From: Zobellia uliginosa
Lineage (GTDB): Bacteria > Bacteroidota > Bacteroidia > Flavobacteriales > Flavobacteriaceae
Assembly (NCBI RefSeq): GCF_900156625.1
Contig: NZ_FTOB01000004.1
Location: 620,001 to 684,000 of the forward strand
DNA length: 64,000 nt
Direction of reading: 5' to 3'
Below the pieces are notes generated by a model, which was given only the letters and a program-made list of their open reading frames with translations, had not been told where the DNA came from and searched no databases. Made by a program: the position numbers and the translations under genes. Every line of letters starts with the position of its first letter. Within the stretch, counting starts at the first letter, position 1. This document shows positions 17,854 to 26,239 of this stretch, in pieces.

Positions 17854-17927
17854 TGATCCTGACAAGATTCGAACTTGTAACCTTCTGATTCGTAGTCAGA
17901 TGCGCTATCCAGTTGCGCCACAGGACC
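17854..17927 (-). tRNA. tRNA-Arg (anticodon ACG)
   Basis: A 74-base cloverleaf on the minus strand. The acceptor is GGTCCTG/CAGGATC, the anticodon stem TCTGA/TCAGA with loop CTACGAA gives anticodon ACG, and the T arm is ACAAG-TTCGAAT-CTTGT. The discriminator is A and no CCA is encoded. A34 is expected to be deaminated to inosine by TadA. Confidence 0.95.
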
Positions 17928-18008
17928 AATTAAGGTACTTTTGTTAGGGTGTTTCGAACCGAAACAAAAAAGAAACTCGTTTGAACCAGTTTTTTACCTA
18001 ACGGGGTG

Positions 18009-18039
18009 CAAATATATTTCTTTTTACATTTACGGCAAA
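18009..18039 (-). promoter_or_regulatory. Bacteroidota-type promoter of tRNA-Arg
   Basis: On the minus strand TTTG (18036-18039) is followed after exactly 19 bases by TATATTTG (18009-18016). This is one of the best matches to the consensus in the window. The tRNA starts about 80 bases further on. Confidence 0.6.
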
Positions 18040-18057
18040 ATATAAGTTACTTATTAA

Positions 18058-18570
18058 ATGGATTTAAAAACCTTTATTAGGGATATTGATGATTTTCCGA
18101 GGCAGGGCGTAGTCTTTAAAGATATAACACCGCTGCTGGCAAATGCCAAGGCCATACGGTATACGCTTGATAAACTCGTGGAAATGGTGGGGGTGTATGG
18201 TGTAGACAAGGTAGTAGGTATGGAAAGCCGGGGCTTTTTCTTCGGGCCTCTTTTGGCCCAACGATTAAACGCGGGCTTTGTTCCCGTTCGTAAACCGAAT
18301 AAACTGCCATCGGAAAAAATTAGCCAAACCTATGATTTGGAATACGGAACCGATACCTTGGATATGCACAGCGATGCGATCTTAGCGGGTGAAAAGGTCT
18401 TGGTGCACGACGATGTTCTCGCTACCGGCGGTACGGCAAGGGCTACCTGTAACTTGGTCGAACGTTTGGGGGGTGAAATCGTTCAATGTAATTTTTTGAT
18501 CGAACTCGATTTTTTAAAGGGAAGGGACAAATTAGGAGAAACCCCTGTAAAAGCCCTTTTGAATTATTGA
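18058..18570 (+). CDS. apt: Adenine phosphoribosyltransferase
   Basis: A 170-residue purine-salvage enzyme that makes AMP from adenine and PRPP. Visible are the N-terminal IRDIDDFPRQGVVFKDITPLL, GMESRGFFFGPLLA, RKPNKLP and the PRPP loop VLVHDDVLATGGTARA. The length is standard. Its last 7 bases overlap the end of a convergent small gene. Confidence 0.97.
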   Translation: MDLKTFIRDIDDFPRQGVVFKDITPLLANAKAIRYTLDKLVEMVGVYGVDKVVGMESRGFFFGPLLAQRLNAGFVPVRKPNKLPSEKISQTYDLEYGTDTLDMHSDAILAGEKVLVHDDVLATGGTARATCNLVERLGGEIVQCNFLIELDFLKGRDKLGETPVKALLNY

Positions 18571-18719
18571 CCCAAGGCACGTATGGTAACGAAATAACGC
18601 CACCCGATCAAAGCCATCTGAAATTTTGAAGCTTTTGAAAGGTCAAGTTGCTTTTTAGAGAAGGAGGGTAGAAGGAATCGGTTTACTTGGGCAAGTAACT
18701 TGAAAAACGATTGTTTCAT
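18564..18719 (-). CDS. Small conserved-looking basic protein (51 aa), function unknown
   Basis: A 51-residue protein from the ATG at 18719: an N-terminal KQSFFKLLAQVNRFLLP segment, then SKASKFQMALIGWRYFVT. I recognise this as a short protein common in Flavobacteriaceae. I recall similar ones being labelled SsrA-binding protein in automatic annotation, although it is far too short to be SmpB. The longer in-frame start at 18812 would run through a hairpin and add low-quality sequence, so I reject it. It overlaps the 3' end of apt tail to tail. Confidence 0.65.
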   Translation of the reverse strand: MKQSFFKLLAQVNRFLLPSFSKKQLDLSKASKFQMALIGWRYFVTIRALGQ

Positions 18720-18760
18720 GGTTTGGTTCTTTGGAAACGCTAACTTATTGATTTTAAAGT

Positions 18761-18789
18761 AAAAGACCGCCATTAAGCGGTCTTTTTTG
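18761..18789 (+). terminator. Hairpin with T-run, probable terminator of apt
   Basis: The stem AAGACCGC/GCGGTCTT (18763-18784) has a 6-base loop followed by a T-run. It lies antisense-upstream of the 51-aa gene, so apt transcripts would run through that gene's antisense strand before ending here. Confidence 0.65.
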
Positions 18790-18813
18790 TTGTATAGGCC
18801 TATATGATTCAAC

Positions 18814-18876
18814 TTACGATACTATCGTGATCAGCGATACTAAGAGTAATAATAGAAGTTTTGCAAGAGTAATCAT
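18814..18876 (-). CDS. Possible 20-residue hydrophobic peptide
   Basis: The ATG at 18876 opens a 20-codon frame, MITLAKLLLLLLV followed by SLITIVS, and ends with TAA. It would be a single membrane-spanning peptide with one Lys. It is a candidate only because other tiny membrane peptides occur in this window. No ribosome binding site or promoter supports it strongly. Confidence 0.3.
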   Translation of the reverse strand: MITLAKLLLLLLVSLITIVS

Positions 18877-19245
18877 AAATAGGGGTTTTTTAGGTTAATA
18901 GATAGTTGATAATAATCGATTACCTAATTAAGATAGTTAAAAGAAATATTCGTTTCCAAGTGAAATCATGAGAATTATTCAATTTAAATACGGTTTTATA
19001 AGTGTAAAGACGGATTCGATTTATAATTTGAAAATGTTGTCTTCATTTATGTTATTTATTGAAGTTAAAAATGGTTTATGTAGTGTAAATTAGTAACATT
19101 TTAAGGGGCTTTTTCAAGACGATTTTCTTTTTTAAGCATAATTTTGCGCGGAAAATGATGCTTTTTGGTGCTATTCATTTTCAAGGTGTATTTTTTTCTC
19201 GTGGCTAAGGCCCAACAAAGACACCGTTTAATTAAAATCTTGGCA
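18877..19245. other. AT-rich intergenic region without recognisable gene
   Basis: About 370 bases rich in A and T with many short T- and A-runs and no ORF of note. No tRNA, hairpin terminator or repeat was found by eye. It ends at the promoter of the exchanger gene. Confidence 0.5.
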
Positions 19246-19253
19246 TATCTTTG
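19246..19253 (+). promoter_or_regulatory. -7 promoter element of the Na/Ca exchanger gene
   Basis: TATCTTTG, an exact TAnnTTTG match, ends 23 bases before the ATG at 19277. No good TTG lies upstream. Confidence 0.45.
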
Positions 19254-19276
19254 CTTTAATTCCCTGAAACCGATAC

Positions 19277-20215
19277 ATGCAGAATTTTATTTTTATTGTT
19301 CTTGGCCTCATGCTTTTGATAGCAGGTGGTAATTGGCTTTTAAAATCGGCTGTGGCCCTTTCTTTAAGATTGAGTATTCCGAAAATTGTTATCGGTATGA
19401 CGGTAGTATCCTTTGCTACCTCGGCACCTGAACTGATTGTAAGTATAAAGGCCGCTCTTGATGGGTTTCCCGACTTGGCTTTGGGAAATGTGGTGGGTTC
19501 CAATATAGCGAACCTGGGCTTGGTTTTGGCCGTTACCGTTCTTATGGGGTCGATAGATGTGCGAAGAACCTTTTATACTACCGATTGGCCGGTTATGATG
19601 GCCGCATCGTTGCTCTTCTTTTTTTTCCTTTTCTTTGACGGGGAGCTGCAGCAGTATGAAGGAGGGATAATGGTCGTGGCCCTGTTCCTGTTTTTGGTGT
19701 ATTTGCTCCGCTTTCAAAAACAGGCTGTGGAAGATGAGGCCCCTGAAGATGATTTGCCTTTGCCTTTGTATAAGTTGGTCCTCTTTTTAGGGCTTGGGGG
19801 TACGGCACTCTGGGGTGGCTCTGAGCTCCTTATTAACGGTGCGGTGGGTACGGCCAAGATATTTGGTGTAAGTGAGCGGATCATTGCCGTTACCGTGGTT
19901 TCTATAGGGACGAGTATCCCTGAATTGGCTGCTTCCGTAATTGCGGTAATTAAGAAGGAAAAAGCTATTTCCTTGGGTAATCTTATCGGGTCGAACATTT
20001 TTAACTTATTGGCGGTTTTGGGAATTACTTCTATAATAACCCCGATTAAAGTGGTCGATGAGCGTTTGTTAAGCAACGATATTTTTTGGATGCTGGGTAT
20101 TTCCTTTCTGATTCTTCCCTTGGTATTCTTTCCTAAGGGGCTACGCTTGGGTTGGCGCGATGGTTTGGTGCTTCTGAGCTGTTACGTAGTCTTTGTGTAT
20201 TTGACGGTTGCCTAG
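19277..20215 (+). CDS. Calcium/sodium antiporter (YrbG family)
   Basis: A 312-residue inner-membrane exchanger with ten hydrophobic segments arranged as two inverted halves. Both alpha repeats are visible: GMTVVSFATSAPEL (residues about 44-57) with GNVVGSNIANLGLV, and AVTVVSIGTSIPELAAS (about 205) with GNLIGSNIFNLLAV. The Glu residues in SAPEL and SIPEL are the cation ligands. A charged cytosolic loop (about residues 150-160) separates the halves. It would extrude Ca2+ using Na+ or H+. It stands alone between apt and the glutamine synthetases. Confidence 0.93.
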   Translation: MQNFIFIVLGLMLLIAGGNWLLKSAVALSLRLSIPKIVIGMTVVSFATSAPELIVSIKAALDGFPDLALGNVVGSNIANLGLVLAVTVLMGSIDVRRTFYTTDWPVMMAASLLFFFFLFFDGELQQYEGGIMVVALFLFLVYLLRFQKQAVEDEAPEDDLPLPLYKLVLFLGLGGTALWGGSELLINGAVGTAKIFGVSERIIAVTVVSIGTSIPELAASVIAVIKKEKAISLGNLIGSNIFNLLAVLGITSIITPIKVVDERLLSNDIFWMLGISFLILPLVFFPKGLRLGWRDGLVLLSCYVVFVYLTVA

Positions 20216-20475
20216 GACACATCGGTTCGGAACTTTTGTAATCTTCTATTTTTTTATTCCTTCGTTTAGACGGGGCCGACTTTTAGGTTTGGTTGGTGGC
20301 GGCTCTTTGGTGTTTCCTGGTTTTCTTTTAAGCCGATTTGGCGGCCTTGGTCGGTGAATATAGAGGAAAGGTGTATATCGTATAAATTAAAGAAAGAAGG
20401 GGGGGATTGGGCTTGTAGGAGGGCTTTCGCGTAGTGTATTCTTGCTAGGAAGCTAAATAGTAACCTAGGCTTAAA
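20216..20475. other. Intergenic region after the exchanger gene, nothing recognised
   Basis: About 260 bases, G/T-rich on the plus strand, with no ORF, tRNA or clear hairpin. Together with the following terminator it separates the exchanger from convergent glnA. Confidence 0.5.
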
Positions 20476-20510
20476 GAAAAACGCTCGAACCTATGGGTTC
20501 GAGCGTTTTA
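20476..20510 (-). terminator. Bidirectional terminator of glnA
   Basis: The stem AACGCTCGAACC/GGGTTCGAGCGTT has a 3-base loop (about 20480-20507) and A/T runs on both sides. It lies 33 bases after the glnA stop. Confidence 0.85.
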
Positions 20511-20542
20511 CATTATATTAACAACAAAAAAATTAGATCGAA

Positions 20543-21559
20543 TTAAACATCGGCAGATTTAACCGTTTTAACGATTCTTCCGGCGATTTTGTATGGGTCA
20601 CCGTTAGAAGCTGGTCTTCTGTCTTCCAACCATCCTTTCCATCCGCTCTCAACAGTAGCGATAGGGATACGGATAGAGGCACCACGGTCAGAAATACCGT
20701 AGCTGAAATCATGGATCGATGCAGTTTCGTGAAGACCGGTCAAACGTTGGTCGTTGAACTCACCGTAAACGGCAATGTGTTCTTTTACTACTGGTCTGAA
20801 AGCCTCACATATTTTCTCGTAAACCTCTTTTGAGCCCGCAGTTCTTAAAGTAGTGTTAGAGAAGTTGGCGTGCATACCCGAACCATTCCAGTCCATGTCT
20901 TTTCCTAATGGTTTTGGGTGGTATTCAATATAGTAACCATATTGTTCCGATAGTCTGTCTAAAAGGTATCTGGCAACCCAAAGTTCGTCACCGGCCAATT
21001 TGGCTCCTTTGGCGAACAATTGAAATTCCCACTGGCCACAGGCAACCTCTTGGTTGATTCCTTCAAAGTTAAGTCCGGCAGCGATACATAGGTCGGCGTG
21101 CTCTTCGACCAACTGACGGCCATGTGTATTTTTACCTCCAACTGAACAGTAGTAAAGACCTTGTGGGGCAGGGTAGCCACCAACAGGGAAACCTAAAGGT
21201 AGTTGGGTATGGGCATCCATTATAAAGTATTCTTGCTCAAAACCAAACCAGAAATCGTTATCATCGTCATCAATAGTGGCTCTTCCGTTAGATTCATGAG
21301 GTGTTCCATCGGCATTAAGTACTTCGGTCATTACCAAAAATCCATCTTTTCTTGCTGGGTCTGGGAAGATAGCAACAGGCTTTAACAAGCAGTCCGAATC
21401 GCCGCCGATTGCCTGTCTCGTTGAACTTCCGTCGAAAGACCACATAGGGCAATCTTCCAATTTACCACTAAAGTCGTTTACGACCTTAGTCTTGCTACGC
21501 ATGTTTTGCGTTGGGAAATATCCGTCCAACCAGATGTATTCTAATTTAGTTTTGCTCAT
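20543..21559 (-). CDS. glnA: Glutamine synthetase type II (eukaryote-like GSII)
   Basis: A 338-residue ATP-dependent enzyme that condenses ammonium with glutamate. It begins with KLEYIWLDGYFPTQNMRSKTKV and the beta-grasp domain. Then come MWSFDGSST, the Glu ligands in FGFEQEYF, and the substrate site NGSGMHANFS. NDQRLTGLHETASI, SIRIP and LEDRRPASNGDPY follow. The length and order are those of GSII rather than the 470-residue bacterial GSI, so the usual adenylylation loop is absent. It is divergent from GSIII. Its promoter carries the dyad elements described at 21618-21690, so nitrogen control at transcription is likely. Confidence 0.95.
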   Translation of the reverse strand: MSKTKLEYIWLDGYFPTQNMRSKTKVVNDFSGKLEDCPMWSFDGSSTRQAIGGDSDCLLKPVAIFPDPARKDGFLVMTEVLNADGTPHESNGRATIDDDDNDFWFGFEQEYFIMDAHTQLPLGFPVGGYPAPQGLYYCSVGGKNTHGRQLVEEHADLCIAAGLNFEGINQEVACGQWEFQLFAKGAKLAGDELWVARYLLDRLSEQYGYYIEYHPKPLGKDMDWNGSGMHANFSNTTLRTAGSKEVYEKICEAFRPVVKEHIAVYGEFNDQRLTGLHETASIHDFSYGISDRGASIRIPIATVESGWKGWLEDRRPASNGDPYKIAGRIVKTVKSADV

Positions 21560-21593
21560 AATTACGGTAGTTAATTTTACATTTAAAGACGAA

Positions 21594-21601
21594 CAAAAAT
21601 A
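21594..21601 (-). promoter_or_regulatory. -7 promoter element of glnA
   Basis: TATTTTTG on the minus strand, an exact consensus match 35 bases before the ATG. No TTG element lies at -33; that space is occupied by AT-rich sequence and the G-rich element at 21631-21638. Confidence 0.5.
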
Positions 21602-21617
21602 TGTTTTTTACTTAATT

Positions 21618-21690
21618 ATACTAATTTTTAGGGGGGTAAATATGAAAAAATTGAGTATTATTTAGGATAGCCCTATTTTTTGAGGGGTAT
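21618..21690. promoter_or_regulatory. Paired GGGGTAT-type elements between glnA and glnN (putative nitrogen operator)
   Basis: The promoter-proximal element reads GGGGGGTAA (21631-21639), with a weak left arm ATACT (21618-21622). The distal element is a dyad ATAGCCCT-N8-AGGGGTAT (21667-21690) with 7 of 8 arm positions pairing. The T of the GTA core lies 36 and 87 bases from the first base of the glnA -7 box. The same pair with nearly the same spacing precedes glnK. Confidence 0.5.
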
Positions 21691-21770
21691 TTTGTGGTAA
21701 GTTGATTATTTCATCTTTTTATTATTAATTCGTTAATTGCTATTTTAGCCGAAATTTTTAAGTATATACT

Positions 21771-23957
21771 ATGTCGAGACAGCGATTTGATGCAATGACC
21801 GAAAGCCGGAAAAGAGAGCGTGTAGGTGTTGAGGAAAAAGGGCGACGTTCCAAGCTTTTTGGAAGCAATGTTTTTAATAAGGAGCGTATGCTACAGTATC
21901 TTACCAAAGATGCTTTGGAAAGTGTGCAGGGGGCTATTTTCTCGGGATCTAAAATAGATAGAAAGATAGCTGACCAGGTGGCCGAGGCCATGAAAACCTG
22001 GGCTATAGAAATGGGTGCTACGCACTATACGCATTGGTTTCAGCCGCTTACGGGGGCAACTGCCGAAAAGCACGATGCTTTTTTTGATCTGCTGCCTGAT
22101 GGCAGGGCCTTGGAGAAATTCGGCGGTGGTCAATTGGTGCAACAAGAGCCTGATGCTTCAAGTTTTCCAAGTGGTGGGATTCGCAATACTTTTGAAGCTC
22201 GTGGCTATACCGCATGGGACCCTACGAGTCCGGCTTTTGTTTACGATACGACACTTTGTATTCCAACAATCTTTGTTTCGTATACAGGTGAAGCTTTAGA
22301 TAATAAGGCACCGCTTTTGCGTGCCCTTAATGCCATAGACGAGGCGGCAACCGCCGTGGCAAAATATTTTGATAAAACCGTGGTCAAGGTAAATGCTACT
22401 TTGGGCTGGGAGCAAGAGTACTTCTTGGTCGATAAGGCATTGGCCCATTCACGTAGTGATATAAGTCTGACGGGGAGAACCTTGGTAGGGCATTCGGCCG
22501 CAAAGGGACAGCAACTTGATGATCATTATTTTGGGGTGATACCCTTGAGGGCCATTAGTTTTATGAAGGAACTCGAGCTGGAATGTATGCGCCTGGGTAT
22601 TCCCGTTAAGACAAGGCATAACGAAGTGGCGCCGAACCAATTTGAATTGGCCCCTGTTTTTGAAGAGGCTAATTTGGCGGTAGATCATAACCTGCTCTTG
22701 ATGGATGTCATGGACCGCATTGCGGATAAGCACAACCTTAAAGTGCTCTTTCATGAAAAACCCTTTGCCGGTATCAATGGTTCGGGTAAGCACAATAACT
22801 GGTCGCTGGCGACCGATACGGGCGTGAATTTGTTGAGTCCGGGGTCTACGCCTATGAAGAACCTTCAGTTTTTGACCTTTTTTATCAATACTATCAAGGC
22901 GGTAGATACCTATGAAGAGCTGTTGCGTTCGTCTATAGCCTCGGCGAGCAATGACCATAGGTTGGGCGCGAACGAGGCTCCGCCGGCAATCTTGTCGATA
23001 TTCGTTGGTAAGCAGTTGGGTAATGTGTTGGATGAATTGGAAGGCGTTTCCAAAGGAAAGTTGTCCCCTGAGGAAAAAACTGAGCTTAAATTGAACGTGG
23101 TAGGTAAAATACCTGAAATTCTACTTGACAATACGGATCGTAACAGGACTTCCCCCTTTGCCTTTACCGGAAATAAATTTGAAATGCGTGGCGTAGGTTC
23201 AAAAACGAACTGTGCCAAACCGATGACTATTTTGAACACTATAGTGGCCAAGCAACTGCGGGAGTTTAAAAAAGAGGTAGATGCGCTTGTCGATAAAAAG
23301 AGCCTTAAAAAGGATGAGGCCGTATTCAATGTTTTGCGGGAGTATATCAAAACTTCAAAACGCATTCGTTTTGATGGTGATGGTTATAGCGAAGATTGGC
23401 AAAAGGAAGCGGAACGCAGAAAGCTTAGTAACAATAAAACCACTCCGGCCGCCCTTCAGGTACTGACCTCAAAGCAAAGCTTGGAGCTCTTTGCATCTAT
23501 GGGGGTGATGAGCGAAAAGGAGGTTGCCGCAAGGCAAGAAGTGGAACTTGAGGCCTATATCTTGCACATACAGATAGAGGGTAGGGTGTTGAACGAATTG
23601 GTATATAGCCATATTATCCCATCGGTAATAGAATATCAGAATATTTTGATCAAGAATGTGTTGGGACTCAAAGAAATTTATGGGGCGGCCCACCGAAAAC
23701 TGACCGATGGTCAATCAGGTATTATAGAGCAGATCGCCGAACACATTGCCGAGCTTAAAAAACAGGTAGATGCAATGACGGATGCCCGTAGAAAAGCCAA
23801 TAAACTGACCGATACCCGCAAAAAAGCCTTTGCATACAGTGACGATGTCAAGCCTTATTTTGAAAAAATAAGAATGCATTGTGATAAGCTGGAAATGCTT
23901 GTGGATAACCGTTATTGGCCCTTGGTCAAATATCGGGAGTTGTTGTCTATCAAATAA
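21771..23957 (+). CDS. glnN: Glutamine synthetase type III (GSIII)
   Basis: A 728-residue enzyme of the large GSIII class (dodecamer) that makes glutamine. Class signatures are the N-terminal NVFNKERMLQYLTKDA and THYTHWFQPLTG. FPSGGIRNTFEARGYTAWDPTSPAF follows, then the Glu motif GWEQEYFLVD, HNEVAPNQFELAP, GINGSGKHNNWS and GANEAPPAIL. The long C-terminal helical part includes DGQSGIIEQIAEHIAELKKQVDAM. It is divergent from GSII and shares the 211-base intergenic region with it. A weak -7-like TATTTTAG stands at 21741-21748. Confidence 0.96.
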   Translation: MSRQRFDAMTESRKRERVGVEEKGRRSKLFGSNVFNKERMLQYLTKDALESVQGAIFSGSKIDRKIADQVAEAMKTWAIEMGATHYTHWFQPLTGATAEKHDAFFDLLPDGRALEKFGGGQLVQQEPDASSFPSGGIRNTFEARGYTAWDPTSPAFVYDTTLCIPTIFVSYTGEALDNKAPLLRALNAIDEAATAVAKYFDKTVVKVNATLGWEQEYFLVDKALAHSRSDISLTGRTLVGHSAAKGQQLDDHYFGVIPLRAISFMKELELECMRLGIPVKTRHNEVAPNQFELAPVFEEANLAVDHNLLLMDVMDRIADKHNLKVLFHEKPFAGINGSGKHNNWSLATDTGVNLLSPGSTPMKNLQFLTFFINTIKAVDTYEELLRSSIASASNDHRLGANEAPPAILSIFVGKQLGNVLDELEGVSKGKLSPEEKTELKLNVVGKIPEILLDNTDRNRTSPFAFTGNKFEMRGVGSKTNCAKPMTILNTIVAKQLREFKKEVDALVDKKSLKKDEAVFNVLREYIKTSKRIRFDGDGYSEDWQKEAERRKLSNNKTTPAALQVLTSKQSLELFASMGVMSEKEVAARQEVELEAYILHIQIEGRVLNELVYSHIIPSVIEYQNILIKNVLGLKEIYGAAHRKLTDGQSGIIEQIAEHIAELKKQVDAMTDARRKANKLTDTRKKAFAYSDDVKPYFEKIRMHCDKLEMLVDNRYWPLVKYRELLSIK

Positions 23958-24074
23958 TGAGAGTTTGTGTCGGCTTGGCCGTAAATTAGGTAAAAGACCT
24001 TATTATTGGTCAAGCTGATGTAAGGCAATGGTGAAAAGGTATACTAAGTAAAGAATATCTAAAACATTCTAAAG

Positions 24075-24923
24075 ATGCATAGTACCTTAAAAAAATACCT
24101 TTTTACCCTGCTTTTTTTATTTTCGGTTTCCCTTTTCTCTCAGGGAGCGTGGACAAAGGCAAAAAACGAAGCTTACGTTCAGTTGTCGTTTTATAATATA
24201 GCTGGTTATTCGGGTATTTATGGAAACCCCGATTATAGAACCGAGCGAAAAATCACCGATAACACCCTTCAACTTTTTGGTGAATACGGTATTTCCGATA
24301 AGACTACGGTGCTCTTGAGCCTACCGGTTAAAATGATCAAAGCTGGCGATGTGGTGTCATCTACAGCTGGTGTGCCCATTACTTCTGATGGTTCTGAAAC
24401 GACCTTGGGTAATTTGGTACTTGGTGTAAAACATCAACTTTATAATAATAAATGGGCGATTTCCGGACAGCTTAATGTCGAGGCCAATACCGGAAGCTAT
24501 TTTGAAGCCTCGGGATTAAGAAGTGGCTATGATACTTATACCTTGTCCCCAAAACTGAATATCGGTAGGGGATATGCTAATTTCTTTGTTCAGGCATCCA
24601 CGGGGGTCGATATCCGTTTTAACGACTATAGTTCAAGTTATAGGGCGGGGGCAGAGGTCGGTGTAAAACCTATAAAACGACTTTGGTTGATCGGTTTTCT
24701 TGATTTTTCCACCTCTTTCGAAAATGGGGATGTTGTGCTTCCGGAAGCCAATCGGGCTACGGGATTCTACCTCAATGATCAAGAGTACCTTGCGTATGGT
24801 ATAAAGGGTATAGTTGAAATTACGCAAAAGTTTGGTGTGCTGGCGAACTACACCTCGGCCATCTCTGGAACCAACGTGCCGAAAAGGGCGGTTTTGGGCG
24901 GAGGGATTTATCACAAATTTTAA
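24075..24923 (+). CDS. Outer-membrane beta-barrel protein, function unknown
   Basis: A 282-residue secreted protein with signal peptide (FLFSVSLFSQG, cleavage near residue 24). A run of amphipathic strands with alternating aromatic and polar residues follows. These include YVQLSFYNIAGYSG, TVLLSLPVKM, ISGQLNVEANTGSYFE, and a C-terminal strand ending VLGGGIYHKF, a typical barrel terminus with final Phe. The size fits a barrel of about 12 strands. It resembles small putative outer-membrane channels of Flavobacteria but I cannot name the family. It lies before the PurM-type gene, apparently on its own. Confidence 0.75.
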   Translation: MHSTLKKYLFTLLFLFSVSLFSQGAWTKAKNEAYVQLSFYNIAGYSGIYGNPDYRTERKITDNTLQLFGEYGISDKTTVLLSLPVKMIKAGDVVSSTAGVPITSDGSETTLGNLVLGVKHQLYNNKWAISGQLNVEANTGSYFEASGLRSGYDTYTLSPKLNIGRGYANFFVQASTGVDIRFNDYSSSYRAGAEVGVKPIKRLWLIGFLDFSTSFENGDVVLPEANRATGFYLNDQEYLAYGIKGIVEITQKFGVLANYTSAISGTNVPKRAVLGGGIYHKF

Positions 24924-24983
24924 TCTACTTGAGAACTTTTGGAAAGTTTTTTTTGTCAAGCGATGATTATTCGGTGAATACCT

Positions 24984-24991
24984 TATTTTTG
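24984..24991 (+). promoter_or_regulatory. -7 promoter element of the purM-type gene
   Basis: TATTTTTG, an exact TAnnTTTG match 16 bases before the ATG at 25008, giving a very short leader. Confidence 0.45.
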
Positions 24992-25007
24992 CCAAAAAGC
25001 CGTAATA

Positions 25008-26189
25008 ATGAGTTCATCTACCAGTGAAAGATACAGTCAAAGAGGGGTTTCTGCCTCAAAAGAAGATGTGCACAATGCCATAAAGAATATTGATAAGGGA
25101 CTCTTTCCTAAGGCGTTCTGTAAAATCGTGCCTGATTATCTGACTAACGATGATGGGTACTGTTTGGTCATGCATGCCGACGGTGCGGGAACAAAATCGT
25201 CTTTGGCCTATATGTACTGGAAAGAAACGGGAGACCTCTCGGTATGGAAAGGTATTGCCCAAGATGCACTTATTATGAACATAGATGACCTTATCTGTGT
25301 GGGCGCTACCGATAATATTATGCTCTCCTCCACTATAGGACGGAATAAAAACTTGATTCCCGGTGAAGTAATATCGGAAATCATCAATGGTACCGAAGAG
25401 CTTATTGAAGATTTGGCCCAGCATGGTCTTACCATTCGGTCTACCGGAGGTGAAACTGCCGATGTGGGAGATTTGGTGCGTACCATTATTGTCGATTCAA
25501 CGGTTACTGCCAGGTTAAGAAAGAAAGATGTAATCGATAACGCCAACATAAAGGCCGGTGACGTTATCGTAGGTTTGGCTTCTTTCGGACAGGCTTCCTA
25601 TGAAAAGGAATATAACGGCGGTATGGGAAGTAATGGCCTTACTTCCGCTAGGCACGACGTTTTTTCCAAATATCTCGCCGAGAAATATCCTGAGAGTTTT
25701 GACGCTTCCGTACCTGATGATTTGGTGTATTCCGGTAATGTCAAGTTAACCGATAAGGTAGGTGAAAACGTGCCATTGGACGCGGGTAAACTGGTGTTGT
25801 CGCCTACCCGGACCTATGCGCCCATCGTAAAGAAAATATTAAGCAAATATACTTCCCAAGATATTCATGGTATGGTGCATTGTAGTGGTGGTGCGCAAAC
25901 CAAGATTTTGCATTTTATCGATGAACTACATATCGTAAAAGATAATTTATTTCCGGTTCCCCCCCTGTTTAAATTGATTCAAGAACAATCCGGTACCGAC
26001 TGGAAAGAGATGTATCAGGTCTTCAACTGCGGGCATCGTCTTGAAATCTATACCAATGAATCGGTGGCCGATGATCTTATCGCTATTTCCAAGAGTTTTG
26101 GGGTAGATGCGCAAATCGTTGGAAGGGTCGAGGCGCATTCCGCTAAAAAACTGACCATCGAGAGTCCTTATGGCAAGTTTGTATATTAA
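25008..26189 (+). CDS. purM: Phosphoribosylformylglycinamidine cyclo-ligase (AIR synthase, long Bacteroidota type)
   Basis: A 393-residue member of the PurM/AIR synthase superfamily. It would close the imidazole ring in purine synthesis using ATP. Recognisable parts are RYSQRGVSASKEDVHNAI, MHADGAGTKSS, WKGIAQDALIMNIDDLICVGA, STGGETADVGDLV, VGLASFGQ and LSPTRTYAPIVKK. HGMVHCSGGAQTK and VFNCGHRLEIY complete the series. It is about 45 residues longer than E. coli PurM, as is usual for the Bacteroidota form that databases often call AIR synthase related protein. No other purine gene is adjacent. Confidence 0.88.
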   Translation: MSSSTSERYSQRGVSASKEDVHNAIKNIDKGLFPKAFCKIVPDYLTNDDGYCLVMHADGAGTKSSLAYMYWKETGDLSVWKGIAQDALIMNIDDLICVGATDNIMLSSTIGRNKNLIPGEVISEIINGTEELIEDLAQHGLTIRSTGGETADVGDLVRTIIVDSTVTARLRKKDVIDNANIKAGDVIVGLASFGQASYEKEYNGGMGSNGLTSARHDVFSKYLAEKYPESFDASVPDDLVYSGNVKLTDKVGENVPLDAGKLVLSPTRTYAPIVKKILSKYTSQDIHGMVHCSGGAQTKILHFIDELHIVKDNLFPVPPLFKLIQEQSGTDWKEMYQVFNCGHRLEIYTNESVADDLIAISKSFGVDAQIVGRVEAHSAKKLTIESPYGKFVY

Positions 26190-26239
26190 GGTATACGAAT
26201 CGTTTCAATCCGCCGTTTTCTATAGTAAACAATTGTACT

